NCBI GenBank assembly: GCA_021234155.1
Contig: JAJEKV010000060.1
Location: 7,584,323-7,648,322, forward strand
Length of the DNA stretch: 64,000 nt
Source: Isoetes taiwanensis
Lineage: Eukaryota > Streptophyta > Lycopodiopsida > Isoetales > Isoetaceae
Direction: 5' to 3'
Shown here: positions 11,640 through 23,727 of the stretch, in pieces
Numbering within the stretch: position 1 is the first letter of the stretch
How the letters are laid out: each line of letters begins with the position of its first letter
The notes under the pieces: generated by a model
Told to the model about the DNA's origin: nothing
What the model saw: the letters and a program-made list of their open reading frames with translations, nothing else
The model's database searches: none
Translations under genes and position numbers: made by a program

Positions 11640-14460
11640 CTTGCTTTTTTGGAATTATTAACATCTATGCCTCCACCAATCCTAAAGAGAAGGAAACCTT
11701 ATGGACTGAGATCAATTCTTGGATGCATAACAATCCCTAATTCGATTGGATTGTTGTCGGTGATTTTAACAACACTCCTTCCCGAATATGAATCTTGGTA
11801 ATAATATTAACATGTCAAGCTTAGAAAGGGAAAATTGGGAAGCTTTTATCTCTGATTCCTCTTTAGTGTATGTACCCTCTTTCACTGGTGTACTTTTACT
11901 TGGTCAAACAAACAAAAGGGTGACAAAAGAGTCTTTTGTGCTTTGGATAGATTTTATGTTTGCAGCCCTGATTCTTCTTTTTGGGATAACTGCTTTGTTA
12001 CCAGTGATGAGGGGAGGGTACTATTATTTCTGATCATCAACCCCTGTGTACTCGTCACATAACTCAAATTCCAAGAGATGGCAGTGTTTCCTATAAGTTC
12101 AGTTGTGCTTTACTAGCCAATGACTTTTGTCAAGGATTTCAGAGAATTTTACCAGAACATTCACATAGATACCAATGGGCAATCTATGAAATTTTTTTAT
12201 TGCAAAATCAAGAGGATTAAGAGTTGGATTAAGGAATGGTCTAAGAGTAGACATCCTGCCTAGATTATAAGAGAAGGAGGGTTTACTCTCAAATGAGAGA
12301 AATTAGGACTTTTCTTCAAGAATATCCTTATACTCTTAATCTACATATTGGTGAGGAAAATGATTGAGAATTGCCCAAGAGTATTGAGAAAGTGAAGCCA
12401 AAAGTTCTCAAGAATTAAATGTAAAATCAAGTTTAATAATGAAAATGGATCATGGTAGGTCATGAAACTCAATCACACCATTAGGATTTTTTTGAGATTA
12501 AAAAAGGGCCTTAAAAACATGCCAACTAAGCCAAATGAAGATACATGAACTACCAATCAGAAATCAGAGCCTGAGGGGTCCTGTCAACAAAACTGTTATA
12601 ACTAACTCACTGGATCACATTTTCTAGCATAACTATTGATAGAAAAGTCCAAATGAGCTCTCGTTTAGTGCAATAGATAGATCTCATTGAGAACTTTCCA
12701 ATCTTAGGTGCTTTGCACATGATTGTCAAAACTCCAAAAAATGTGGTTTTTACCATTTTTTACTATTTTACGGGGCTAAAAGATATACAAAACCCCCAAG
12801 ATTGGAAAGATCTCAATGAGATCTATCTATTGCACCAAACAAGAACTCATTTGGACTTTTCTATCAACACTTATGCTAGAAAATGTGATCCAAAGGAGTT
12901 AGTTATAATCGCTTTGGCCTTGATCGATTACCGCCTGCTTTTCCGACGCCAGAGTTCATATAGCTTAGTCAACAGTTCTTAGAAGGCCCTTTTATGATCT
13001 CAAAAAATCCCTAATGAAGTGAGAACTAATGCAGGCACTACTCTTAGATCATTCTTTCAGGACAATTATGCCTCTCTTTTTTCTAAGGTGCCTCCTCAAC
13101 AAATTGATTCTACTGAAGAAAGAGATTTCTTAGCTCTTATGAACAATATAATTCCTTCTTCAATTGATTGTATGGGTGATTCTATAATTAATCCTCCTAA
13201 TGAAGAGGTAGTTCTCAATATCCTGAAATCCTTTGGTAATAGCAAATCTCCTGGCCCTGATGGTCTGCCAAGTGAATTTTATATTTATTTTTGGGATATT
13301 ATGAAATCTGATCTTCTTTCCATGGTTAGAGGATTTTGGTGGGAGGCTAATCATCTTCATCCTTCCATCTCAGCTGGTTTTAGTGCTCTCATTCCTAAAG
13401 TGGATAATCCTTCTGCTTTCTCTGATTGGAGACCTATCCCCCTTACTAATACTTCCTACAAAATCTGTGCTAAAATTATAGCTAATAGGATCAAGGCTTA
13501 TCTGCAGAAGAACATCTCTCAGTATCAATCTGCCTTTCTGCCAAATCGATTCATTTTGGACAATTACATTACAGCTACGGAAGACCTCCATTGGAATAAA
13601 ATATCCAATCAAAATTGTGTGCTTCTTAAGTTGGATTTTAAGCGTGCTTTTGATACAGTGAGATGGGATTTTCTAGACTTTGCTCTAACTAAATTTGGCT
13701 TTCATCCTAAGCTTAAGTTGCTCATTCATGGTCTGAATATCAATTCAAATTCTGTTGTTATCCTAAACGGAACACCTTCCCAATTTTTCCCTTTATCTCG
13801 TGGTATGAAACAAGGTTATCCCCTTGCTTCCTATCTGTTCTTAATTATGGCTGAAATGCTAACCAGGGCTATTCTGCACTTTCAAGATTCAGGAAGGATC
13901 ACTGGTCTTAAAATGCCAAATAGTAATGATTCTCTCACCATCTCTCAATATACTGATGATACTTTTGCTTTCTTGGATGCTAATATCTCTAATATTGAAT
14001 TCTTTCTTGAGACTATCAATCAATTCTCTGCTGCCTCTAGAGTTCATCTAAATTTGGCCAAACGCACTATTAGTGATGACAACAATCAGTCAAACCTTGC
14101 TAATATTAAAGTTCTAAACTGCAATCAAGCTTTTTGTTGCCGGAATGCCTCTCTCCTTAAATTCTTGCTTAAAAAAGGTCTCGCAACCTATCATTGATAA
14201 AATTAAGAGGCTTAGCTTTTGCAGGAAGGACTCTTATTGCAAATTCTCTCTTGGCTAGCTCTCACATATACTTTTCTTCTGCTCTAGTTGCTTCAAAGTG
14301 TGTTTATATTGGGCTAGAGAAAATTATCAGAAGCTTCATATGGAAAGGATCTCACATGGTAAATTGGAACTCAGTAGCTAGAGCCAAGTATAGAAACAAA
14401 TGTAAATGGGAGGGGATGATAAATTAAGCGAGGAGGACTTAAACATCGTGGAGAGATCAA
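11640..14460 (+). pseudogene. L1A ORF2 continuation: endonuclease end, reverse transcriptase
   Basis: Sequence resumes with FGIINIYASTNPKEKETLW (11644-11700), WIVVGDFNNTP (11746-11785) and SDHQPL (about 12029-12046), which are the C-terminal endonuclease motifs. After the fold-back insertion at 12596-12908, the reverse transcriptase is open for 392 codons (13019-14197). It reads SPGPDGLPSEFY, SALIPKVDN, WRPIPLTNTSYKICAKIIANR, LLKLDFKRAFDTVRWDFL, GMKQGYPLASYLF and the catalytic QYTDDTFAF (13945-13971). The usual plant L1 box is F/Y-A-D-D; here it is Y-T-D-D with both aspartates kept. The thumb-like segment GLAFAGRTLIANSLLASSHIY follows at 14206-14270. The copy ends near 14460 without the zinc-binding C-terminus, so it is 3'-truncated. 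Frameshifts in the endonuclease half make it dead as a whole. Confidence 0.85.
12596..12908. repeat. Fold-back element with 110-bp inverted arms
   Basis: Left arm 12596-12705 and right arm 12798-12908 are reverse complements at roughly 90% identity, separated by a 92-base spacer. The element sits between the endonuclease and reverse transcriptase of L1A, in a stretch (about 12375-13000) with no LINE coding similarity. A transcript from either strand would fold into a long stem-loop. It looks like a MITE or fold-back insertion. Target-site duplications are not clear. Confidence 0.85.
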
Positions 14461-14499
14461 AAAAAAGTAGGTGGCGTAAGGGGCATGGAGTAGCAGGTG

Positions 14500-17400
14500 T
14501 CACAATCCAATTAATCTCGCCCAAGAAGGGATGAGCGTAAGCAATTCATTTAGAGGCCCGTATGACTCCAAAGACAGTTTTTCACATCCGCCTTTATGAT
14601 AATAATATATAGAGTGCACAAAGAAAATTGATTCTTAGTAAGTAACCAATTATGAGAACCAATGAATTTATGGAGGATATGAGCATTATACACCTCCTTA
14701 AGCGTAAAACTTGAGCCTGAAAGTAGTTCTAGCAACCCGATGAGGAGTATCTGAGTGGTGAATGGGTACATCATCCTAAGAGTGGTTCCCATGAACACCG
14801 CACTACACCTGCTCAAGAAGGCTGCAATCCACAATAGAATTCGGATCACTCAGAGAGTCAAAGCGAACAAAGAAGAAGCTAGACTTGAAAGCCCCCCAAA
14901 GAAGCCAATCAGTATCAACATTCTCTAATTTTAATGCCTTTTGAGCTAAAGCACATCTGATAAGCTCGAATTGGAAGTTGAGCTTCATCCAGGTGAGATC
15001 ACATTTCGCTTTGCCAAAGCCACATTATTTCTATGTTTTCGCATAAACCATAAGGCCAATTGAAGAGAGTAGTATTAACATTGACTCCCGTTGGAAAAAT
15101 TGAGAAATTTTGGAAATGGAGTCCAAATCAAGAATTTTCATTTTAGGACCAATCTGGGACAACCATCTCCAGAAACCATGAATACTGGAGCAAGTGAAAA
15201 TATGTAAAACCGATTCATCCTGGGCCTTGCAGAGAGAGCAGATAGGGTTGTGGATGGACTTAAAGTTCCTCTTAATCATATTAGTATTGCTCAGAAGGGC
15301 ATTGTGGAGAACCAACCAAGAAAAGACTTTGATCTTCTATTGAATAAGAATTCCAAAATTGGAGGAGAGAGTCTTTTGAAAATTTTAAGAGAAAGGCCCC
15401 GCCACAGATAGCATGCTTCTTATCCTTCTCTCGTGGAGGCAAGTGTGGTAAATTTTGGAAACTTTATAACTTCTTTTCGCTTTGAAAAACCAGTTAAGGG
15501 GGGAGTGACTCTCACCCTTACCATCCTTACCCAGAAACGGGGAGTAAGCCAGAACCACATGCTTAAAGATGGATCTATGAGTGCCACTCCCACCCACTTT
15601 TTTTTTTAATATCCTCCCAAGGGATCCACGGGTCATTCTCACCAATCAGGTTCTTAACATATAGGATCTTAGCAGAGTGCCATTTCTTGTAGCAAGTGGG
15701 TTGACAAATAGCCATGGCAGTGTAAGATGATGGGGCCATAACAGGAGACCAAAATATAGATTTATCCCTAACATAATTGGTTAATTTGTCATGAATAAAA
15801 TTCGGGGCTACTTTCTCCCAGGCCTTAAAGATATTCCTAAGCAGAGGGGAGGTATTGACAGCACAGTCAAAATTATAAAAAGTAGAGTCTGGCAATTGAT
15901 GGCTTAAAGTAGGGCTACCTAAAGTTTGCTCTTATTAAACCAGAATCTGATGAAGTCCATAACAGGGGATTGAAAGCTCGAGATAGCCTTCCAAACATTC
16001 TTGGCTCCTGGGACTTAGGCTTGAAGGAAGAGAGATTTGCATCCTGCACCACCGATTTCCCCGCCTCGAGCCAACTCATCCCAAGAGGTCAAGTGAGTTC
16101 CCTGGCAAATATACTCCCTGATACATTGTTCAATTTTATTGTAAGAAGCCTTGTCAGCAATCAGAGCAGAAGAGAAGTAGACATGGCTACTAGCTAGCAC
16201 AGAGTTAGCAATAAGGATTTTGCCAGCAAGAGACAAAGAACCTTTAAGAAGGAGAACTTTTTTTTGAATCCTATTAATCGTGGGTTGCCAAGCAACTTTA
16301 AGGGACATGTGTATCGAAGAGGAAGTCCCAAACAGAGTCAAAAGTAGCCATCGTGGACATATTTAATGCCACGAGTGTTAAGATCAGGATAGGAGCCATC
16401 AGTAAGAATGGAGCACTTAGCAAAGTTGAGTTGAATCCCTGAAGCAGCCCTAAATGTACTAATGCAGTCCATAAAATTAGCAAAGTTGCTATTGTCGGCC
16501 TTGATCATAACAAAGGTGTCATCAACACATTGAAGGATGGAAAACTGCTTGTCGATCATGCATTTGAAGACCATGAAGAAGCCCTTTATTTTAATAAGAG
16601 AGCACCATCTTAGTGAGAATTTCAAAGAAGAATTATGAAGAGATAAGGAGCCGAGGGCAACTTTGCTTCACACCCCTTTGAATGGGGAAAAATCACTTGG
16701 CACCCCATTAATAAGGACACAAGAAGTAGCATTTTGGTTAAGCCCCATAATAAGCTTAATGAGATAGGGGTGAATACCAATGTGAGCTAAGTCCAAGAGA
16801 TACAGTCATATGGCCTCTTAAAATCAAGCTTAAGAAGAATGCAATTTTGCTTGGTCAACATGTTCCAGTGTAAGGCCTCATTAACAAAGAATATAATTAT
16901 CAAGAATGGACCTATTTGGTAAGAAGGCGATTGACAAGAATTCCCTCTCCTAAGGTGGACCACAATTCTCGTTAGCAATAATTTTCGCCACTAATTTGTA
17001 CATAGTAGTAGTCAAAGAAATAGGCCGCCACTCATTAGTCTTAATTGGGGTTTCATTCTTAGGAATTAGAGAAATGACTCCAACATTAAAAGTTGGATAC
17101 AGAAACTTGGCTTGCCAAACCCCAAATTGGACATCCTTCATTATGTGCCAGAATTCCACAAAAAATTCTGGTTGGAAACCATCAATACCAAAACTCTTGC
17201 CATGCTTCATCTTTTTCAAAATTTCAAAATTTTCGAGGAGGTTTGGGACCTCAGTCCATTCATCTTCCATGACTTTATTAGGGGGACTAGCCAGGTCAAA
17301 AGCTTGTTGAATTCTCATCATCATCCACCATCAATTTTCAAAAGTTCAGTATAGAACTTATGAAAAGCTGAAGCAATTTCTCTCTTATATGTGCAAACAG

Positions 17401-18594
17401 AACCCTGGTCTGATTCCAACTGAGTAATTGAATTGTTGACTAATCTATTCCTGGCTACCCTGAAGAAAAGTTTGGAGCTCTCATGGTCCAGCTGATTATA
17501 CATTTTAATCTTACTTCTAAGAGCCATACCTCTGACCTGGTATTCTTCAAGGGTCTTAATCTGAATTTCCAGTTGCTCCTCTTTCAGATGAAGGGAATCA
17601 TCCGTGGGATCATTTTCAAGGAGAGAACTGACATCCTTTATCTGCTCCAAAAGGCTCGTCTTAGCAACCTTCCTTTCCTGAGCAAGCTTTTTTCTCCATT
17701 GTTTTATCCAATTTTTAACTTTCTGCATTTTATCATTAAAGTTCTTCATGGACTGGTGCTGACCAATTTTGGGCAGGAAAACATAGAAGGATATGAAATC
17801 TTAGTAAAAGGTCTTCATCTGGAGAAAGGAGGTGTTAAACTTGAAAGGGGTGTTCTTGTCATTGAAACCAGATTTCAAATCCTTAGTATCAAGGAAATGT
17901 GGTCGGTGATCGCATTACGGTACCGCAATATCACCACTACTATACTGCTTATCCAACCAAATTAAAGCGTAATTGTGGATATAAAACCTATCCAAAGATA
18001 CAAAAGATTCTTTGATTACCTTTCCTCTTATTGCTCCATGAGAATTTAGTGTTCGAAGAGGGAATATACACTAAATCCTGGTTGGCCAACCATCCCTCCC
18101 AAGAGTACCTTTCGTTTTTTGACATATTGATTTTATTGCCTAATTTCGTATCACTATGGGGAGTATTGTTAAAGTCTCCAAGAACCACCCAATTATCAAT
18201 ATGCTTGTTGTAAACTCATCCAGCTTATCAATTTCAAATCCACATAGACTCTTTTTCATAAGGGTCAAGAGAGGCATAAATGTTTGTGAATGCCACCGGC
18301 AATCCTTAATGAGTAAAGTAACACACAGCCATCTATTGGAAGGGCTGATATAGGTACTGATCAACTTCTGGTTATAATAGAAGTTGGCCGTGCCACCCTT
18401 AGTACCATCTGCAAGGATATAACAAGAGGCCATACCAGTCTCCATCTATTCACCCGTGATTAGGCGAGTAAAAATGGGAAGTCTATGTTCTTGGATCATA
18501 ATAACATCAGCCGTGAAGTCTCCGACCGAGGCAATAAAACGCCTTCTCTTGGTGGGCCCCTTAATGCCCCTCAAGTTCTAAGTTAGAATCCTCA
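14500..18594 (-). pseudogene. L1B LINE ORF2: endonuclease, reverse transcriptase, zf-RVT
   Basis: On the minus strand ORF2 starts at about 18594 (MRILT, stop, NLRGIKGPTKRRRFI). It continues with IMIQEHRLP, NIYASLDPYEKESMW and WVVLGDFNNTPHSDTK (about 18195-18150), then CDHRPHFL. A lysine-rich linker is open at 17749-17321. Reverse transcriptase pieces are KMKHGKSFGIDGFQPEFF and WRPISLTTTMYKLVAKIIAN (17324-16950), LLKLDFKRPYDCISW (about 16830), QCVDDTFVMIK (about 16530, V-D-D at the catalytic box) and GSLSLAGKILIANSVLASS (about 16230). The zf-RVT domain reads CSLCKAQDESVLHIFTCSS (about 15240-15180). Weakly recognisable C-terminal sequence follows to about 14550. Many shifts and stops are present. 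It is related to, but clearly diverged from, L1A. Confidence 0.85.
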
Positions 18595-18837
18595 TAGGCA
18601 AACAAAGGAGAAAAGAGGGGGAAGGGCAGCCAATCAAGACTGAGTTTCCTCAACCCATGAGGTGAGGATTTACTTCTAGTGTTATATATATAAGAGGCAC
18701 TCTCCTCATTGGCAAGGGACTTAGCTGGTGTCCTACCTTTCATTCTCTTCTTGATAGATCTGAGGGAGATATTAGAGATATCACGCAAGGAGCTACAACT
18801 AAGATCTTTCTCTGAATCAGGAACAATTAAGTCCAAA

Positions 18838-20830
18838 TTATGTAATCGATTCAATGGTATTATTTAGAACATCTAAGTTCTGCTGCAGAGCCTGTAAACC
18901 TTGCTCAATATTACAGACCTCAGTTTCCTGATATGAGGATTTCACCAGATCATATTCAACAAGAGGGTAGAGCTCATCTTGTATGGAAGATGGAATTTCT
19001 TCCTCCCAATTACATCTTTGGAATGTCTGGAGTTCTACCTGTGGACTAAGACAAACAGGGTAGTGGTCATTCACCTGGTTTTGCTCAGCAGCCTCCTCGC
19101 CATCATGTCCACTGCTTTTAGGGGTAGCAGCCTTGGATTTGAATGAGCTAGCATCAACTGCTTCAGAGGCAATTTTGCTGACTAAGTCCACAATAGATTT
19201 GCCATATTTATCATAAAGATCAATGATAGGGGTGTGGTGAGAGTGGGGAACCAGTGGAATCGATTTTGAAAGGCCAATGTTGATGGAGGTATGACTGGTA
19301 TTGGGGTCAACTGAAAGGTCAACGACAATTTGGGCATCATCAGTCACAGAGGGCAGAGATGGTGGAGAGTTGGTAGAGGTTGGTGGAGTAATTGAAGGAG
19401 ATCTAGCTCCCTGGATATGTCATAGTCTCTGAACATTATCCTGTAGGTGTCCATCCTAATCCTTATCCTCAGATGTGGCTATAAAGCCAATGATTTCGTC
19501 ATGGTTTTCGTCAGTAGTATCAGCAGAATCCTGTAGCAATTTAAATCTGTTCTTGCATACAAGAGGGAAGCTAATTTCCCCCCACTCTGTTTTTGGTTGA
19601 GTGTGGTTGACCTTCAAGGAGGCATCCATTTCAGCTGTAAGAAGTTCACTTCTTTCAGTCGACCCTAGGTCTCTATCTTTTGAGGAAGTGGAGCATGAAT
19701 GAGAAGTCTGCCGGGTCGAATAATCCCCATTCGTGGTTTGGGCATGTTAGCCTTAATTACTATAATTCCGTCATATTGAACCTGATCTGGGGGTTTATAT
19801 TTGTCAAATGTTTTAACCATAGCAGATGAATTAAAGAAAACCCTTCTTAGTGATGGCTCTCTTGTTTAGAACCTTTACAGTATCCCCTTCAGGGCCTAAC
19901 TCTAATTTCTTATTTTAAAGGTCTCTTCCAATTCTTTATTGGCCAAAGCAATTTTCTCCCTGATGAGCTGTCGTCTTTGAATTTACCTTGCGTTGCTATT
20001 TAGATTACCATGGTTGGTATCAGAGCTAGTATCCTCTGTCACAACCTGTTGAACCAGATATGGGGCATATCTTCCTCCACCGTGCAAACGTTTCCTGCAG
20101 ATAGGGCAAACAGGAGGCAACCCATTCCATCTTAAGAGCAAGGATTGATCAGTCCCAAACGTATCCTGAAAAGTGAGTTCAAGAGGGATAGGTTTGAGAA
20201 GGTCCAGATGGATAAAGATAGTGGGAGGTCTATTTGTTCTGCGTTCGGCCGAGATGAAGGATCCAATTGAGAAAATATAGATTTTAAAGCGGGGGTTTCA
20301 AAATCTTTGGGTTGAGATTATGCAGGTGGATATAAGCGGTGTGCATGAGAGTAGATGGCCTCAAGGAATCAAATTGATATGACCATTTCAGGAATTTGAG
20401 TCTGAATCCCACATGGGTAAGGTGACCCATTTTGAGGATATGCTCAGTCGCTTGTTCAGAGCAAAATTCAATAATAAAATAGGGGAAGCGAGTCCAGTAA
20501 ATCGAAGAAATTTGGATGAATTTCGATAATGCTCAAATTTGTTTAGATACGTTTCCCAGAATTATTCCCTCCTTTTCAGACCAGCAGATAACAGCATGTG
20601 AAGATAAATGTTCAAACCTCGAGTGACAGAGTTCGGGGTCCAATCCAATACCTCTGGAATGGCAATATGTAGGCAGATTTTGCTTCTTCATGATCAAGAT
20701 ATCTTCTTTGATATAGATGTCTTCCTTGTATGGTTGAGATCTTCGGATGAAGGTATTGCTTGAGTTCACATTTAGAGGGGCGTAGCGATCCCAAAAACGG
20801 TCTATCCCGGAAGCGAAGATGGAAGAGCAT
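18838..20830 (-). pseudogene. L1B LINE ORF1 (DUF4283/zinc-knuckle type)
   Basis: Upstream of L1B ORF2 on the minus strand, the frames read VGFRLKFLKWSYQFDSLRP (near 20400), typical of the DUF4283 strand with its tryptophan. HLDLLKPIPLELTFQDTFG and PPVCPICRKRLHGGG (about 20200-20080) match the end of the domain and a shortened zinc knuckle. The acidic, serine-rich tail is open at 19347-18838. The N-terminal part is open at 20769-20533. The frame is interrupted several times. Spacing of about 240 bases to the ORF2 start is normal for plant L1 elements. Confidence 0.65.
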
Positions 20831-21260
20831 TCTTAGGCGCCATAGTTGCTAGAACAAGGTAGTGAATTCACCGAATTGAATTGGCGCCAAGTCTCCTTGG
20901 AGCATAAGCTGTTGTTGAGCCAAGATTTGTTTCTGCTCTTCATGGTTTAAGGAGCGGAAGATATTTAAAATTGAGTGCATTGGGGAGATAATCCGTCCGA
21001 TAGATCTGGTGGGGCCATTTAGTACGAGATAGGCACAAAGAGCTTAAAGAGATCCTCCTCTTCTAGGGTAGTCGTGTGACATGTGATCACAGCTGACGAG
21101 ACAATTGGGGACACTCTCAAATCCCCACCTTGTTGGGAGAAAATGGGACCAATGTCATATGACCAGTATGCCCCTGCACCTTGTTTTTTTCTCCTCCTCA
21201 AATTCCTCCTACTCCTCCTCCTGAAATAAATTCTGCCTAACATATTTGGTAGTTCCAAAG
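20831..21260 (-). other. Likely 5' UTR of L1B
   Basis: This lies directly upstream of the L1B ORF1 remnant on the minus strand. It contains a purine-rich run (21190-21225) and no recognisable domain. Assignment is by position only. Confidence 0.35.
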
Positions 21261-22544
21261 TGCCAAAACAAATTGATTTGAAAATGCTTTACTCTTCCCT
21301 GCTGAATCAACTGCAAGGGCAGAGCGATTCAAACGCAAATTGGTTGCAACAAAACAAAATAAAACAAATACCCACGGATCTTTGTCCATAGAAGAACGCC
21401 AGATAGCTCAAGGGCAACCCAATGATCCATTGCAAAGAATATCGGAGCTAGATGCTGAGGTCACCGGACTACTGCTGCTGCCTTCTGCGACCAGTGCCAG
21501 GTGTCTATGGAATTGAAATGATCTATGTATGAATACTTAGCAGGAACGAGCCACAAAATCTTAATAAATTTTGAATGTACATCCTTCGTCGGTTCGCCCT
21601 GAATTCATGATCGCGTTTAAACAAACATTAACGACTGAACTGGCTGGAACATTCATAATTGAACTGCTCCTTTGTAGCTCAAAGCCCAAAGAGGATCTGT
21701 TGCGATTTAGGTGCCCAACAACGGTCTAATCTTGCACAAAAACATGCCCTACCTTAGTCTATTTCGCTTTAATAAACCTTCACAAATTTGTTCCAGAAAG
21801 ATGAGTCCATGTAGCCAGGGCACCTATGTGTTCATTGGCAAATGCCCTTTGGTCTTATTGCCCAGTCGCGGCCAGGGCCTCTCCTTTTTGCAGAGTCTCC
21901 CAAGATGAGGTCATATCCATCTTCGATTCTACCATTCATTATGTTGGATCTGCAAAAATAATGATTAATCTACAAAAAACATAGCGACCAAAGATCAGTC
22001 TGTAATGAAATTGAATAGGCAGGTTGAAACTGCAGAAGAATAAGTTACCAAGAAAAAAGGAATAAATACTCAAGATTAGACTCTGAAAAAAATCGATTCT
22101 AGCGGTCAAACTTCCGCTGCTGCTTGCCCTTCTCAAATTGGAGAGTTTGAGGCCCCCCTACCTTGCCATGGACGATGGAGATATGCGATGTATCTCTCTA
22201 TTGACATTTCTCTTTGTTATATCTGTGCTTTCTATCCTTCAGTTCGCCCCGCACCCAAATCCGTTGCTTCCTCCCCTATTCCTCTAGTTTCCTTTCGAGC
22301 CACTGGATTGAACCGACCCTGAGATCTCAGAACTCGCCAGAAGAAGGACTCCTGTTGACGGCCGAAGTCAGGAGCCGCTATAGCCCACCGCCGTAGTTTA
22401 TCCCAGGATCCAGCACATGGCCATGGTCGGGCGTTGATTTCGATTCAGGGCTTGCTTGCAGCCGAAGAAAATGACACCGATAATATTCACACGTGTCGAC
22501 CTCACGTGAGGCAGAACCCAAAAAAATTAGCTACTGAAAAAAAT
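21261..22544. other. Unassigned interval before the duplication
   Basis: I see no gene, terminal repeat or RNA here. Short open frames lack recognisable motifs. The duplicated block begins just after an A-rich tract near 22545. Confidence 0.5.
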
Positions 22545-23396
22545 AATTCAAAATTGGATGTATGATTATATATGGTTTGATAGCAAGGAAGTATATCACC
22601 AATCTTGCCAAGTCTTTATTGTGGCGATTCTTATTCATGTTCAATATAAAAAGAACAACCCAAATGTTTATATCATATCAATACATAATGTGCTATGTGT
22701 CATCATGGAACTCTATACATGCATATATCCACGTCATTGAAGGCTACAAAAGCTTACCGTTAAATACGTGCAAAGAGCGACATGTTATATCACGTGTGTA
22801 TGTCTACCCTCAAATCTAACAAACTGAGTATCATTTGCCATCTCACTTTCTCTCTTGATTTTTCATTCTTTCCCAAACAAAAGATAGAATGGGGAGAATA
22901 AAAGATGGGTATATTGGTGTTCTCTAAGAGACGTCCTTTGACTTCCAAACTTGCTCTATGTTTTATGTTGTTTCCTTTCTAAGCACAATGGGCAATTCAT
23001 TCATAAGTGGCGCATTGGATAAAGATATTATTGTTCTTGCAACTCAAAATTTGTTGTCTAGTAGTTTGTAATCTTCCAATGCTTGTATGTAATTCTTGTA
23101 AGCTCCATATCTAAAACCACATAGCCACAATATCTAAGATTCTAGCATTCACCCTCACAACTTTTGAACGTGGCATTTCGAGCCTAAACTAGAAGTCTTC
23201 CTTACTCTTGTTTCAACCTTTTGTTGAGGTACTTAACTACTACAAATGGCATTTTGTCAACTGATAGTGGACGTTTTGTAAAATTGGGTTCTGAAACACC
23301 AGCAGCAACGACTTCTTCAAACCACACTCGAAACTGCCAATGTTGAAATACATGTTTTGGCAATGTCTTGAAACTGCCAAATGTTGAAATACATGT
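22545..23396. other. Duplicated non-coding left flank
   Basis: AT-rich sequence present in both copies, with a third fragment at 44816-44966. It includes an imperfect 34-base direct repeat at about 23330-23400 that runs into the last PDX3-like exon. No gene recognised. Confidence 0.5.
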
Positions 23397-23727
23397 TGCA
23401 ACATTGGATCCTTTTCCACATGCTCCTCAAGCAAATATGCACCAACATAATTTTTCCTGAGTGCAGCAACATCAATGTCCGTGGGCTTTCTAATCCGTAC
23501 ACAGTGTGATGTACCCGGATATTGAGGTAGCTTCAAACTGAACTTTTCAACGGTAGCAGGCGGCACAAACCTGCCTCCTAAAAAATGATGAGGACCTCTG
23601 AATGATTTTGCAAATAGTTTTGGTGCAGTCTATGAAACCTAGCATTAATGTAGCATCATATATAAATCTAATTGCCAGATAACCATTACAAAACTATTTT
23701 TTCGTATTACCAAAAATTATCTCTGGC

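Larger units (their letters stand above)
3277..11640. mobile_element. 8.4 kb insert with two divergent genes, candidate autonomous element
   Basis: This block interrupts L1A cleanly: endonuclease sequence stops at about 3273 and resumes at about 11640. It holds a minus-strand gene (3299-5692 plus a possible 5' exon ending at 6424) and a plus-strand gene (7233-11140), arranged head-to-head around a shared 5.7-7.2 kb centre. CpG-rich palindromes of the GATCGCGGCCGCGATC type occur in the centre, in intron 1 of the plus-strand gene and downstream of it (11256-11416). I did not see them elsewhere in the window. A 20-bp array lies just upstream of the plus-strand gene. I find no convincing terminal inverted repeat or target-site duplication, so the outer limits could reflect more than one nested event. 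Treating it as one element is inference from the clean split and the shared palindromes. Confidence 0.5.

Noticed and set aside
3277-11640. LTR retrotransposon as the source of the insert
   Set aside because: No long direct repeats at the ends, no primer-binding site, and no gag-pol motifs. The recognisable domain is DUF7869-like instead.
12713-12982. 89-codon frame in the L1A gap
   Set aside because: It lies across the spacer and right arm of the fold-back element, and its sequence is dictated by the inverted repeat.
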